64,000 nt of DNA from Pseudonocardia sp. DSM 110487 (GCF_019468565.1 NZ_CP080521.1:8866001-8930000); one strand, 5' to 3'. Counted from the stretch's first letter, positions 16,997 to 23,952 are shown. Numbers and translations: made by a program. The notes: generated by a model from the letters alone, not told the origin.

Positions 16997-17070
16997 CACG
17001 CCCTTTTTCCGACGAACGGCGCGTTCGTCGGATAGGTACCGACGAACGCGCCGCTCGTCGGAAAGGCGTG
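16997..17070 (-). repeat. tandem hairpin element between sodX and malic enzyme
   Basis: Two near-identical hairpins sit side by side: 17009-17031 (arms CCGACGAACG/CGTTCGTCGG, loop GCG, perfect) and 17039-17061 (the same arm, one mismatch, loop CGC), with a 7-base spacer. The two also pair with each other as one large stem extended by CACGCC/GGCGTG at 16997-17002 and 17065-17070. It starts 3 bases past the sodX stop and probably terminates sodX; without a T-run it may instead be a dispersed repeat. Confidence 0.6.
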
Positions 17071-17072
17071 GG

Positions 17073-17378
17073 TCAGGTGCGGCCGCGGAACCGCCGGGGG
17101 CGGGGCCACAGCCGGCACAGCACGACGGCCAGCACCATGGCGGGACCAAGCGTGCGGGAGTCGGTCGAGCCGTGGTCGTTGTCGCCGAGCACCCACCAGC
17201 CGTCCTCCGCTGGCCGCGCGGCCCGCTTCACCGAGAGCTGCTCCGGCCGCGCCGCCCAGCGCACCAGCACGACGTCCCCCGCCCGCACCCGCGCCCCGAA
17301 CCGCACGAGCACCACGTCCCCGTCCCGCACCGTCGGCGACATCGACGGCCCCCTCACGGCCACCCTTCGCCAGCGCAC
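17073..17378 (-). CDS. sodX: nickel superoxide dismutase maturation protease (S26-like)
   Basis: About 101 residues. A compact signal-peptidase-fold protein: the serine nucleophile lies in RGPSMSP (Ser12) and the general-base lysine in LSVKRAARP (Lys51), followed by WWVLGDNDHGSTDSR, the box E segment of S26 peptidases. SodX removes the N-terminal propeptide of SodN so that the new N-terminal histidine can bind nickel. The partner gene lies divergently 84 bases away, which fixes the assignment. I chose the GTG at 17378, with a GAGGGG ribosome site 6 bases ahead; a GTG at 17384 is the alternative. It lacks an obvious membrane anchor. Confidence 0.85.
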   Translation of the reverse strand: MRWRRVAVRGPSMSPTVRDGDVVLVRFGARVRAGDVVLVRWAARPEQLSVKRAARPAEDGWWVLGDNDHGSTDSRTLGPAMVLAVVLCRLWPRPRRFRGRT

Positions 17379-17462
17379 GACCACCCCCTCATCACGCTGC
17401 TGTGCCCCGACGCCGGGAGTAGTGTCGGACACGCCAGAACGATCACCATCCAGGGAGGACCC

Positions 17463-17879
17463 ATGCGGCTGCTCGCCCGCATTCTCCGCCCGCGGCTGGA
17501 GGCCACCGCGCACTGCGACCTCCCCTGCGGCGTGTACGACCCGGCGCAGGCCCGGATCGAGGCCGAGTCGGTGAAGGCGATCCAGGAGAAGTACCAGGCC
17601 AACGAGGACCCGGAGTTCCGCTCGCGGGCGCTCGAGATCAAGGAGCAGCGCGCGGACCTGGTCAAGCATCACCTCTGGGTGCTGTGGACCGACTACTTCA
17701 AGCCGCCGCACTTCGAGAAGTACCCGGAGCTGCACGAGCTGTTCAACAAGGCAACCAAGAAGGCAGGTGGCGGCCCCGGCGGCGCCAAGGCGTCCACGGA
17801 CCCGGCCACCGGCCAGGAGCTGCTCGACTACATCTCCCAGATCGACAAGATCTTCTGGGAGACCAAGGCTGCGGCCTGA
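17463..17879 (+). CDS. sodN: nickel superoxide dismutase
   Basis: 138 residues. The nickel hook HCDLPCGVYDPAQAR is complete: after removal of a 16-residue propeptide, His17, Cys18 and Cys22 become the first, second and sixth residues of the mature enzyme and bind Ni. The rest is the four-helix bundle, ending in YISQIDKIFWETK. It converts superoxide to peroxide and oxygen in the cytosol. The ribosome site AGGGAGGA is strong. The divergent sodX supplies processing. The gene ends at a strong intrinsic terminator. In Streptomyces sodN expression follows nickel supply through Nur; I could not pick out a Nur box here. Confidence 0.96.
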   Translation: MRLLARILRPRLEATAHCDLPCGVYDPAQARIEAESVKAIQEKYQANEDPEFRSRALEIKEQRADLVKHHLWVLWTDYFKPPHFEKYPELHELFNKATKKAGGGPGGAKASTDPATGQELLDYISQIDKIFWETKAAA

Positions 17880-17894
17880 TCCAGGCCTCGAAAG

Positions 17895-17936
17895 CGGCGC
17901 TGACCAGCGGGAACGACCTCCCGTTGGTCAGCGCCG
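17895..17936 (+). terminator. intrinsic terminator of sodN
   Basis: An 18-base stem (17895-17912 with 17919-17936, one G-T wobble, loop ACGACC), rich in GC and followed by GTTTCTCGTT. It begins 16 bases after the sodN stop. Confidence 0.88.
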
Positions 17937-18051
17937 TTTCTCGTTGCCGACCCGGGACATGATCACCACTCGGGTGCACGGGCGGTCGCATACGGCCGGC
18001 GATGCACCGGCACGACGATCATGCGCGGGGACACTGACTAGGGTCGTTGCC

Positions 18052-18645
18052 ATGACCGGCCGCGTGTTCCTGCTGCGCCACGGCGAGACCGAGTGGTCGC
18101 TCTCCGGCAAACACACCGGCCGCACCGATGTCCCGCTCACGGAGCGGGGCCGGGAGCTCGCGGCCGCGGCGGGGCGGCTCGTCGCGGGCCTGCAGGCCGA
18201 GCCACCCGCGCTCGTGCTCACCAGCCCGCGCGGCCGCGCCCGCGACACCGCGCGGCTCGCCGGGTTCCGCGTCGACGACGTCGACGAGCGGCTCGCCGAG
18301 TGGGACTACGGCGAGTACGAGGGCCGCACCACCGCCGAGATCCGCGAGACCGTGCCCGGCTGGACGGTCTGGACGCATCCGTGCCCGGGCGGGGAGACCG
18401 CCGACGAGGTCGCAAGGCGGGCCGACGGCGTGATCGCGCGCACCGCGGAGGCCCTCGAGCGCGGCGACGTCGTGCTCGTCGGGCACGGCCACTTCAGCCG
18501 CGTCCTCGTGGCCCGCTGGATCGGGCTGGCTGCCACCGAGGGCGTCCGGTTCGCCATGGAGGCGCCCTCGTGGGCGGTGCTCGGTCACGAGCGCGGTGTG
18601 CCACGCCTCGACCACGTCAACCTGACCCCGAAGGGACGGCAGTGA
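18052..18645 (+). CDS. histidine phosphatase family protein (phosphoglycerate-mutase fold)
   Basis: 197 residues. The catalytic RHGET motif is in FLLRHGETEW at residues 7-16, with the second arginine in TSPRGRARDTA, the acid in EWDYGEYEG and the second histidine in LVGHGHFSR. The absence of mutase-specific loops favours a phosphatase acting on small phosphate esters rather than a glycolytic mutase. A TAGGGT -10 box at 18039-18044 lies 7 bases before the ATG, so the mRNA is probably leaderless. The stop overlaps the GNAT gene (GTGA). Confidence 0.88.
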   Translation: MTGRVFLLRHGETEWSLSGKHTGRTDVPLTERGRELAAAAGRLVAGLQAEPPALVLTSPRGRARDTARLAGFRVDDVDERLAEWDYGEYEGRTTAEIRETVPGWTVWTHPCPGGETADEVARRADGVIARTAEALERGDVVLVGHGHFSRVLVARWIGLAATEGVRFAMEAPSWAVLGHERGVPRLDHVNLTPKGRQ

Positions 18646-19124
18646 CGATCCGGGAAGCACGCGCGGACGACGTTCCGGCCGTCGTCGGCCTCGTCCACGA
18701 ACTCGCCGAGTACGAGCGCAGCCCCGAGCTGTGCACGCTCACCGAGGACCAGCTGCACGCCGCCCTGTTCGGACCGGAAGCCGTGGCGCGCTGTCACGTC
18801 GCCGAGGTTGCGGGCGAGGTCGTCGGCTGCGCGATCTGGTTCCGGAACTTCTCGACATGGCGCGGCGTGCCCGGGATCTACCTCGAGGACCTGTTCGTCC
18901 GGCCGTCCCACCGCGGCAGCGGGCTGGGCAGGGCGCTGCTGGCCGAGCTCGCCGCCGTCTGCGCCGAGCGGGGCTACGCCCGCCTCGAGTGGCAGGTACT
19001 GGACTGGAACGAGCCGTCGATCGGCTTCTACCGGGCGCTGGGCGCCGTGCCGATGGACGAGTGGACGACCTTCCGGCTCGACGGCGAAGCGCTCACGGCG
19101 TTCGCGAAGACCGCGGAAGGCTGA
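18642..19124 (+). CDS. GNAT-family N-acetyltransferase
   Basis: 160 residues. The acetyl-CoA pyrophosphate loop is PSHRGSGLGRALL, preceded by the strand YLEDLFVRP and followed by NEPSIGFYRALGAVP, the profile of diamine (spermidine/spermine-type) and small-molecule N-acetyltransferases. The substrate is unknown. The GTG start overlaps the preceding phosphatase stop, giving a two-gene operon. Confidence 0.87.
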   Translation: MTIREARADDVPAVVGLVHELAEYERSPELCTLTEDQLHAALFGPEAVARCHVAEVAGEVVGCAIWFRNFSTWRGVPGIYLEDLFVRPSHRGSGLGRALLAELAAVCAERGYARLEWQVLDWNEPSIGFYRALGAVPMDEWTTFRLDGEALTAFAKTAEG

Positions 19125-19163
19125 GGCGGGGCGCCTCGACGCAGTCGACCGCGACGCCCTGCT

Positions 19164-19577
19164 CTATCCCTGAGGCCGGAGCTCGTCGAGCCCCATCGAC
19201 CAGTTGCGCGATGCCTCGCTGATCAGCAGCAGGAAGGTGGCAACGACGTACACCCCTGCCACGATGCCGAGCAGCAGCTGCTGGGACGGCCCGATCAGCG
19301 TGTAGACGACGGGAAGAAGCAGCAACTGCGTGACGATGGCCGGGGTACGGGCCCAGCGACGACCGGCCACCAACCCGAGCCCGACGGCGGCGAGCGCGGC
19401 CCCGATGACGACGAAGTAGCCGGCCTCGCCGACGATGTCGCGTACCAGGAGACCCGCGCCATCGACGGTCGACGCGCGCACGACGAGCGCGACCGCGAAG
19501 CCCAGCGCCAGCAGGCCCTGTATCCCGACGAGCACGCCGGCCAGCCGCACCTGGCGGGGCGCTTGCTCCGAGCTCAC
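19164..19577 (-). CDS. small integral membrane protein
   Basis: 137 residues from the GTG at 19577, with four hydrophobic segments (about 12-32, 45-68, 74-92 and 100-122). The family is common next to unrelated genes in actinobacteria and has no known function. A TATCCT box lies 7 bases upstream of the GTG, consistent with a leaderless transcript. Longer frames upstream are very arginine-rich and not believable. Confidence 0.7.
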   Translation of the reverse strand: MSSEQAPRQVRLAGVLVGIQGLLALGFAVALVVRASTVDGAGLLVRDIVGEAGYFVVIGAALAAVGLGLVAGRRWARTPAIVTQLLLLPVVYTLIGPSQQLLLGIVAGVYVVATFLLLISEASRNWSMGLDELRPQG

Positions 19578-19594
19578 GGTCCCGAGGATAGGCC

Positions 19595-19621
19595 GGGAAT
19601 GCCCGGGACCTCCGCGCGGTT
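19595..19621 (+). promoter_or_regulatory. SigH/SigR-type promoter reading toward whiB1
   Basis: GGGAAT (19595-19600), an 18-base spacer, then GTT (19619-19621). This matches the consensus of the thiol-stress sigma factor SigR/SigH, whose gene lies 3 kb away. The nearest downstream gene, whiB1, starts about 500 bases later. Confidence 0.45.
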
Positions 19622-19981
19622 GGGTAACGCGGCGTCTGCGAATTGCGACTCCTGGCCGTGTCCGGCGCGCTACGCGTCGTCGTGCGAGGAACGCAGCTCG
19701 CCGCAGCGAAGCCCGCCGATCACCCGCTCGAGTGACGATCGAGGGCCACTCACCGATGCTCGCGGACCGTCGAGCCGATAAGGGCTCGCACCTGGGGAAA
19801 CGTTGGCCCATGGTAGTCACGGACAAGCGAGTGATCGCGAGTGGGACTTCTCGCATGGTCTGGCCGAGCTCGGGTAACCGGGCCCGGTGGGCGGTTCGAG
19901 GTTGATCGCTCAGCGCGGCAACACAGGGCAGGCAGTACAGGCGCAGTAACCGTCAGTGCCGGTGCTCGTTGCGTTGAGTGG

Positions 19982-19995
19982 GTGAGAGTGCTCAC
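19982..19995. promoter_or_regulatory. CRP-like dyad 1 upstream of whiB1
   Basis: GTGA-GAGTGC-TCAC matches GTGA-N6-TCAC, the core of cyclic-AMP receptor protein sites. It lies 124 bases before the whiB1 ATG. Confidence 0.5.
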
Positions 19996-20032
19996 CCGGG
20001 TGGACCTTGACCCTTGAAGATCGAGCGCGCTC

Positions 20033-20046
20033 GTGAAATCCTTCAC
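20033..20046. promoter_or_regulatory. CRP-like dyad 2 upstream of whiB1
   Basis: GTGA-AATCCT-TCAC, a second perfect GTGA-N6-TCAC dyad, centred 51 bases downstream of the first and 80 bases before the whiB1 start. From memory, M. tuberculosis whiB1 is also controlled by CRP through two sites. Confidence 0.55.
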
Positions 20047-20118
20047 AAGCGCGTCCACAAGACCGTGACAGACGATCGGCGCGACCCCGATCGCGCAAGC
20101 ACAAGGAGCCGAAGACCA

Positions 20119-20370
20119 ATGGATTGGCGTCACCGCGCAATCTGCCGCGACGAGGACCCCGAGCTGTTCTTCCCCGTGGGGACCAGCGGTCCTGCGCTGC
20201 TGCAGATTGCCGAGGCCAAGACCGTCTGCCGGCGCTGCCCCGTGGTCACCGAGTGCCTCACCTGGGCCCTCGAGAGCGGCCAGGATGCAGGCGTCTGGGG
20301 CGGCATGAGCGAGGACGAGCGGCGGGCGCTGAAGCGGCGCAACGCGCGCACGCGGGCACGTACTGCCTGA
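20119..20370 (+). CDS. whiB1: WhiB1-type iron-sulfur transcriptional regulator
   Basis: 83 residues. The four cluster-binding cysteines are Cys9, Cys37, Cys40 and Cys46, followed by the WhiB-specific turn GVWGG at 58-62 and the basic tail ALKRRNARTRART. The sequence is almost that of mycobacterial WhiB1/Streptomyces WblE. It binds a [4Fe-4S] cluster that reacts with nitric oxide and partners the principal sigma factor. The start ATG has an AAGGAGCC ribosome site. Order whiB1-pdtaS matches M. tuberculosis. A strong bidirectional terminator follows. Confidence 0.95.
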   Translation: MDWRHRAICRDEDPELFFPVGTSGPALLQIAEAKTVCRRCPVVTECLTWALESGQDAGVWGGMSEDERRALKRRNARTRARTA

Positions 20371-20384
20371 AACCCTCCTTCCCC

Positions 20385-20429
20385 ACCGCGGGCCCGAAGC
20401 CGGACTGCACCCGGCTCCGGGCCCGCGGT
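20385..20429. terminator. bidirectional terminator between whiB1 and pdtaS
   Basis: ACCGCGGGCCCG (20385-20396) pairs perfectly with 20418-20429. Inside, AGCCGG (20398-20403) pairs with CCGGCT (20411-20416) around the loop ACTGCAC, with one A/C mismatch between the two stems. It lies between convergent genes and so can serve both. Confidence 0.8.
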
Positions 20430-20525
20430 CGTTACCACCGGGCGCACGCGGGGGCTGCTCCGGAGGGGGCCGACGGTCCGGGCGGCGCGACCACGCCCGC
20501 AGGACCAGCGACCTCCCGCAGAAGG

Positions 20526-22001
20526 CTAGCGCCCCCTCAACGAGAGCTTGATGACGGCCTCCGTTCCGCCTCCCGGGCGGGGCCGCACCTCCAGCGCAGA
20601 ACCGAGTTCCGAGTCGACGAGGGTGCGCACGATCTGCAGGCCCAGGCCGGTGGATCGCTCCAGATCCATTCCCTCGGGGAGCCCGCGCCCGTCGTCGCCG
20701 ACCACGACCTCCAGCTCGCCGCCCTCCCGGTTCGCCGACACCACGACCTCGCCCGTCCGGCCGGGGGCGAAGGCGTGGGCGAGTGCGTTGTGCACCAGCT
20801 CGGTGAGCACCAGCACCAGCGGGGTGGCCAGCGCGGCCGGGAGCGTGCCGAAGCTGCCCTCCCGGCGCACCTTGGCCCGTGACTCAGCCGTGGCGCCGTC
20901 GCCGATCGCCGGGAGCACCTTGTCGACGAGCTCGTCGAGATCCACCCGCTCGGCGACCGATACCGACAGCGCCTCGTGCACCAGCGCGATCGAGTTCACC
21001 CGCCGCACGCTCTCGGCGAGCGCGATACGGGCCTCGGGGATTGCCGTGCGGCGGGCCTGCAGGCGCAGCAGCGCCGCCACCGTCTGCAGGTTGTTCTTGA
21101 CCCGGTGGTGGATCTCCCGGATCGTCGCGTCCTTCGACAGCAGAGCCATGTCCCGGCGGCGCAGGTCGGTGACGTCGCGCACCAGCACCAGCGCGCCCGC
21201 GGCGTCGCCACGCGGCCGCAGCGGCATCGCGCGCACCAACATGACCGCTCCCCGCGCGCGGACCTCCATCCGCAAGGAGTGCTTGCCGTCGAGCGCGCCG
21301 TCGATCCGGGCGGCCACCTCGGCCGCGTCGAACGGGTCGTGCACCAGCTCCCGCATGGTGTCCGCGAGCACGACGCCGACGAGGTCGCTCGCGTGGCCCA
21401 TGCGGTGGTACGCCGAGAGCGCGTTGGGGCTGACGTACGCCACGAGCCCGTGCGCGTCCAGCCGGATCAGGCCGTCGCCCGCCCGCGGGCTGCTGACGGC
21501 ACCCACGACCTCCGCGGTGGGAGGGAAGGTGCCGTCGGCCACCATCTGGCAGAGGTCGGACGCGCTGCCGAGGTAGGCGATCTCCAGGGGGCTGGGCACC
21601 CGCGGCATGGCGAGGTTGGTGTCGCGGGAGAGCACGGCGATCACCGAGCGGCCGTACCGCACCGGGATCGTCTCGCGCCGCACCGGCACCTCCAGGTGCC
21701 AGCGGGGATTCTCCTCGCGGCAGATGCGCCCCTCGACGACCGCGCGCCGCAGCTGCGGGCTGTCGGCGGCCGGGATCCGGGCCGCCACGATGTCCTCGGG
21801 GTGCGCGGTGGGCGCCGTGGTGGGCCTGGCCTGCGCCACGCAGAGGAACTCGGCGGTGCCTGCGAGGGGGATCCACAGCAGGAAGTCGGCGAACGACATG
21901 TCCGCCAGCAGCTGCCACTCGGCGACGACGCGTTGGAGGTGCTCGACCGCGTCGCCGCGCATCTCGGTGTGCTCGGCGAGCAGCTCAGAAAGGGTCGACA
22001 C
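20526..22001 (-). CDS. pdtaS: PdtaS-type sensor histidine kinase
   Basis: 491 residues from the GTG at 22001, giving the conserved N terminus STLSELLAEHTEM. The N half holds a GAF-like domain (about 10-150) and a PAS domain (about 190-290). The HisKA_2 dimerisation motif DATIREIHHRVKNNLQTVAA carries the phospho-accepting histidine. The HATPase domain shows ELVHNALAHAF and DDGRGLPEGMDL. PdtaS phosphorylates the ANTAR-type RNA-binding regulator PdtaR, encoded elsewhere. It is cytosolic, with no membrane helix. A SigH-like promoter lies immediately upstream. It is convergent with whiB1. Confidence 0.93.
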   Translation of the reverse strand: MSTLSELLAEHTEMRGDAVEHLQRVVAEWQLLADMSFADFLLWIPLAGTAEFLCVAQARPTTAPTAHPEDIVAARIPAADSPQLRRAVVEGRICREENPRWHLEVPVRRETIPVRYGRSVIAVLSRDTNLAMPRVPSPLEIAYLGSASDLCQMVADGTFPPTAEVVGAVSSPRAGDGLIRLDAHGLVAYVSPNALSAYHRMGHASDLVGVVLADTMRELVHDPFDAAEVAARIDGALDGKHSLRMEVRARGAVMLVRAMPLRPRGDAAGALVLVRDVTDLRRRDMALLSKDATIREIHHRVKNNLQTVAALLRLQARRTAIPEARIALAESVRRVNSIALVHEALSVSVAERVDLDELVDKVLPAIGDGATAESRAKVRREGSFGTLPAALATPLVLVLTELVHNALAHAFAPGRTGEVVVSANREGGELEVVVGDDGRGLPEGMDLERSTGLGLQIVRTLVDSELGSALEVRPRPGGGTEAVIKLSLRGR

Positions 22002-22037
22002 CCGACGCAGCCTCCCGGTCAGTACTCGGCTCCATGA

Positions 22038-22066
22038 AACCACGTGGGAGGATCGAGGCATTCCCC
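22038..22066 (-). promoter_or_regulatory. SigH-like promoter of pdtaS
   Basis: On the minus strand GGGGAAT (22066-22060) is followed after 19 bases by GTT (22040-22038), 37 bases upstream of the pdtaS start. This resembles SigH/SigR promoters (GGGAAT-N18/19-GTT). A GGGAGG ribosome site lies before the GTG. Confidence 0.5.
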
Positions 22067-22090
22067 GGACGAAGCTGAGGAGGGTCGACC

Positions 22091-22165
22091 ATGTCCAAGC
22101 GTGCACGCAAGCGCCGCGACCGCAACAAGAAGGGCGCGAACCACGGCAAGAAGCCGAACACCTGA
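22091..22165 (+). CDS. bL37: 50S ribosomal protein bL37
   Basis: Only 24 residues: MSKRARKRRDRNKKGANH then GKKPNT. The strongly basic composition and the pattern KRxRKxRDRxxxxANHGKxPN match, as I remember it, the 24-residue protein bL37 found in cryo-EM structures of the mycobacterial large ribosomal subunit. The ribosome site GAGGAGGG sits 7 bases ahead of the ATG. It lies alone on the plus strand between pdtaS and rshA, both minus, and is followed by two hairpins. It is too small for most gene finders. Confidence 0.88.
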   Translation: MSKRARKRRDRNKKGANHGKKPNT

Positions 22166-22173
22166 CACCTCGG

Positions 22174-22208
22174 CCGCGGGGGCGGCGCGCCGCGCGTCGT
22201 CCCCGCGG
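22174..22208 (+). terminator. hairpin after the bL37 gene
   Basis: CCGCGGGG (22174-22181) pairs with CCCCGCGG (22201-22208), 9 bases after the bL37 stop. No T-run. Confidence 0.5.
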
Positions 22209-22230
22209 GCTAGCGGTCCGACCGCTAGCC
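22208..22230 (-). terminator. hairpin at the rshA stop codon
   Basis: GGCTAGCGGT-CCG-ACCGCTAGCC has perfect 10-base arms and contains the TAG stop of rshA. It serves as the 3' end of the sigH-rshA transcript and may also act on bL37. Confidence 0.65.
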
Positions 22231-22569
22231 GCGCTGCTCGACGCGCGTGCTGCGCACCTCGACGGTGGTCGTCCTGGTGCCTTCGGGGCCCTCTTCCACC
22301 GTGACCTCGGCCTGCTCCAGCACCGCCACCCGGATCTGCTGCCGGAGCCGGTCCTTCAGCTCCGGCGGAGCGTGCTCGCCACCACACTTCGCGGCCAGCA
22401 GCCGCTTCAACTTCTCGTCGATGCCGTACTCCGACAGGCACGGCTCGCACTCGTCCAGGTGCTGCGCGAGCAACCTGCGCCGGCCGTCGTCGCACTCGTG
22501 GTCGAGGAAGAGCCACACCTCCGCGAGCACCTCGGAGCAGTCGGTGTCGTGATGGTTACCGCAACTCAT
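22225..22569 (-). CDS. rshA: zinc-binding anti-sigma factor RshA/RsrA
   Basis: 114 residues. It carries the ZAS motif HLDECEPC (His37, Cys41, Cys44) plus Cys11, the same residue numbers as in Streptomyces RsrA, where Cys11-Cys44 forms the disulfide that releases the sigma factor. Two extra N-terminal histidines are present. The protein should hold SigH inactive under reducing conditions and release it on disulfide stress. The start overlaps the sigH stop (ATGA), so sigma and anti-sigma are made together. The acidic C-terminal half after residue 85 is variable. Confidence 0.94.
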   Translation of the reverse strand: MSCGNHHDTDCSEVLAEVWLFLDHECDDGRRRLLAQHLDECEPCLSEYGIDEKLKRLLAAKCGGEHAPPELKDRLRQQIRVAVLEQAEVTVEEGPEGTRTTTVEVRSTRVEQRG

Positions 22570-23414
22570 GAGGAGACCCCCTCCTCCTGCCGTCCCCGCA
22601 GGAACCCACGTTCACGGGCGGTGCCGGTGAGCATGTCCCGCAGCTGCCGCCTGCCCCGGTGCAGCCGGGACATCACGGTGCCGATGGGGGTGCCCATGAT
22701 GTCAGCGATCTCCTTGTAGGCGAAGCCCTCGACGTCGGCGAGGTACACCGCCATCCGGAAGTCGTCGGGAAGCTGCTGCAACGCGGCCTTCACGTCGTTG
22801 TCCGGGAGCCGGTCGAGCGCCTCCATCTCGGCCGACGGGAGACCCTGGGAGGTGTGCTCCCCCGCCTGGGCGATCTGCCAGTCGGTGATCTCCTCGGTGG
22901 GAGACTGCACCGGCTGGCGCTGCCGCTTCCGGTAGCCGTTGATGTAGGTGTTGGTGAGGATCCGGTACAGCCAGGCCTTCAGGTTGGTGCCCGCTCGGAA
23001 GGTCCGGAACGCGGAGTACGCCTTGAGGTACGTCTCCTGTACCAGATCCTCGGCGTCGGACGGGTTTCGCGTCATCCGCAGCGCAGCGCCGTACAGCTGG
23101 TCGATCAGCGGCATGGCGTCGCGCTCGAAGCGAGCCGCGCGCTCCTCGGCGGTCTCGTCGAACCCGCCCGCCTGCTGACCATCGCCTGCGTTCTCATCGG
23201 CCGTGCTGTCGTCGAGCTGGGTCTCGACGGCATCGGCCGTTTGCTCGGTGCCGGGCACCGCGCTCCTCTCGCGCCGGGTCGCCCACACGGCGACCTCGGG
23301 AACGGTCACCCCCGTGGCGACCGCGTGACGCTTCGAGGGTACGCCGCCTGGCCGAGCCGAGCCCGCCCGACGCACGCGGCCGGTGCGCGGACCGTCCATC
23401 ACTGCCTGTGTCAC
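22566..23414 (-). CDS. sigH: ECF sigma factor SigH/SigR, with a probable long N-terminal isoform
   Basis: The frame from the GTG at 23414 gives 282 residues; an internal GTG at 23258, with a GAGAGGAG ribosome site, gives 230 residues and fits M. tuberculosis SigH (about 216). Region 2 reads DQLYGAALRMTRNPSDAEDLVQETYLKAY, and region 4 has YKEIADIMGTPIGTVMSRLHRGRRQL. It directs transcription of thiol-oxidative and heat stress genes. The SigH-type promoter at 23424-23449 would start a transcript at about 23417, just before the upstream GTG, so stress should yield the extended form with 52 extra residues, like the unstable SigR' of Streptomyces coelicolor. Confidence 0.94.
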   Translation of the reverse strand: MTQAVMDGPRTGRVRRAGSARPGGVPSKRHAVATGVTVPEVAVWATRRERSAVPGTEQTADAVETQLDDSTADENAGDGQQAGGFDETAEERAARFERDAMPLIDQLYGAALRMTRNPSDAEDLVQETYLKAYSAFRTFRAGTNLKAWLYRILTNTYINGYRKRQRQPVQSPTEEITDWQIAQAGEHTSQGLPSAEMEALDRLPDNDVKAALQQLPDDFRMAVYLADVEGFAYKEIADIMGTPIGTVMSRLHRGRRQLRDMLTGTARERGFLRGRQEEGVSS

Positions 23415-23423
23415 GGCTGCGTC

Positions 23424-23450
23424 AACACCCGGCAGTGGCCGGTGATTCCC
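23424..23450 (-). promoter_or_regulatory. autoregulatory SigH-type promoter of sigH
   Basis: On the minus strand GGGAAT (23450-23445), an 18-base spacer and GTT (23426-23424). This is the SigR/SigH consensus, placed 10 bases before the upstream GTG of sigH. Confidence 0.75.
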
Positions 23451-23478
23451 GGTGCAACCACTGTTCTAAGGTCGGCGC

Positions 23479-23952
23479 GTGGCAGGCAAGGGCACCCCGG
23501 CGACGGCACTGCTGGCGAAGCAGCAGATCACCCACCAGGTGCACACCTACGACCACGGCGCGGGGCAGGCGTACGGCCCCGAGGCCGCCGAGCGGCTGGG
23601 GCTCGACCCGGAGCGGGTGTTCAAGACGCTCGTCGCCGAGGTCGACGGCGCGCTCACCGTCAGCGTCGTGCCGGTCTCCGCCACGCTCGATCTGAAGGCA
23701 CTCGCCGGAGCCGTGGGCGGGAAGCGGGCCCGCATGGCCGACGTGGCGGCGGCCGAGCGCGCCACCGGCTACGTGGCAGGCGGTATCTCTCCCTTGGGCC
23801 AGCGCAAGCGCCTCACCACCGTCGTCGACGCCTCGGCGCAGCGCTGGGAGACGGTGTTCTGCAGCGGCGGCCGTCGCGGGCTGGAGATCGAGCTGGCACC
23901 CACCGACCTGGTCCGCCTGTGCGGAGCGACAGTGGCCCCGATCGCCACATGA
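23479..23952 (+). CDS. ybaK: YbaK-type aminoacyl-tRNA deacylase
   Basis: 157 residues. YbaK/EbsC proteins hydrolyse mischarged Cys-tRNA(Pro). The conserved lysine is in PERVFKTLVAEVD, and the GYVAGGISPLGQRKRLTTVVD segment is diagnostic of the family. TAAGGT (23467-23472) stands 6 bases before the GTG start, so the mRNA is probably leaderless. It is divergent from sigH, and their promoters share the 64-base gap. Confidence 0.92.
   Translation: MAGKGTPATALLAKQQITHQVHTYDHGAGQAYGPEAAERLGLDPERVFKTLVAEVDGALTVSVVPVSATLDLKALAGAVGGKRARMADVAAAERATGYVAGGISPLGQRKRLTTVVDASAQRWETVFCSGGRRGLEIELAPTDLVRLCGATVAPIAT

Larger units (their letters stand above)
19578..20118. other. 541-base region without a convincing gene, leader of whiB1
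   Basis: No open frame here has a ribosome site and plausible composition; the longest candidates are arginine-rich shadows. The region holds a SigH-like promoter at its left end reading right, and two CRP-like dyads at its right end. A 25-codon frame from a GTG at about 19664 exists but has no supporting evidence. The region may encode a long 5' leader or a small RNA. Confidence 0.5.
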
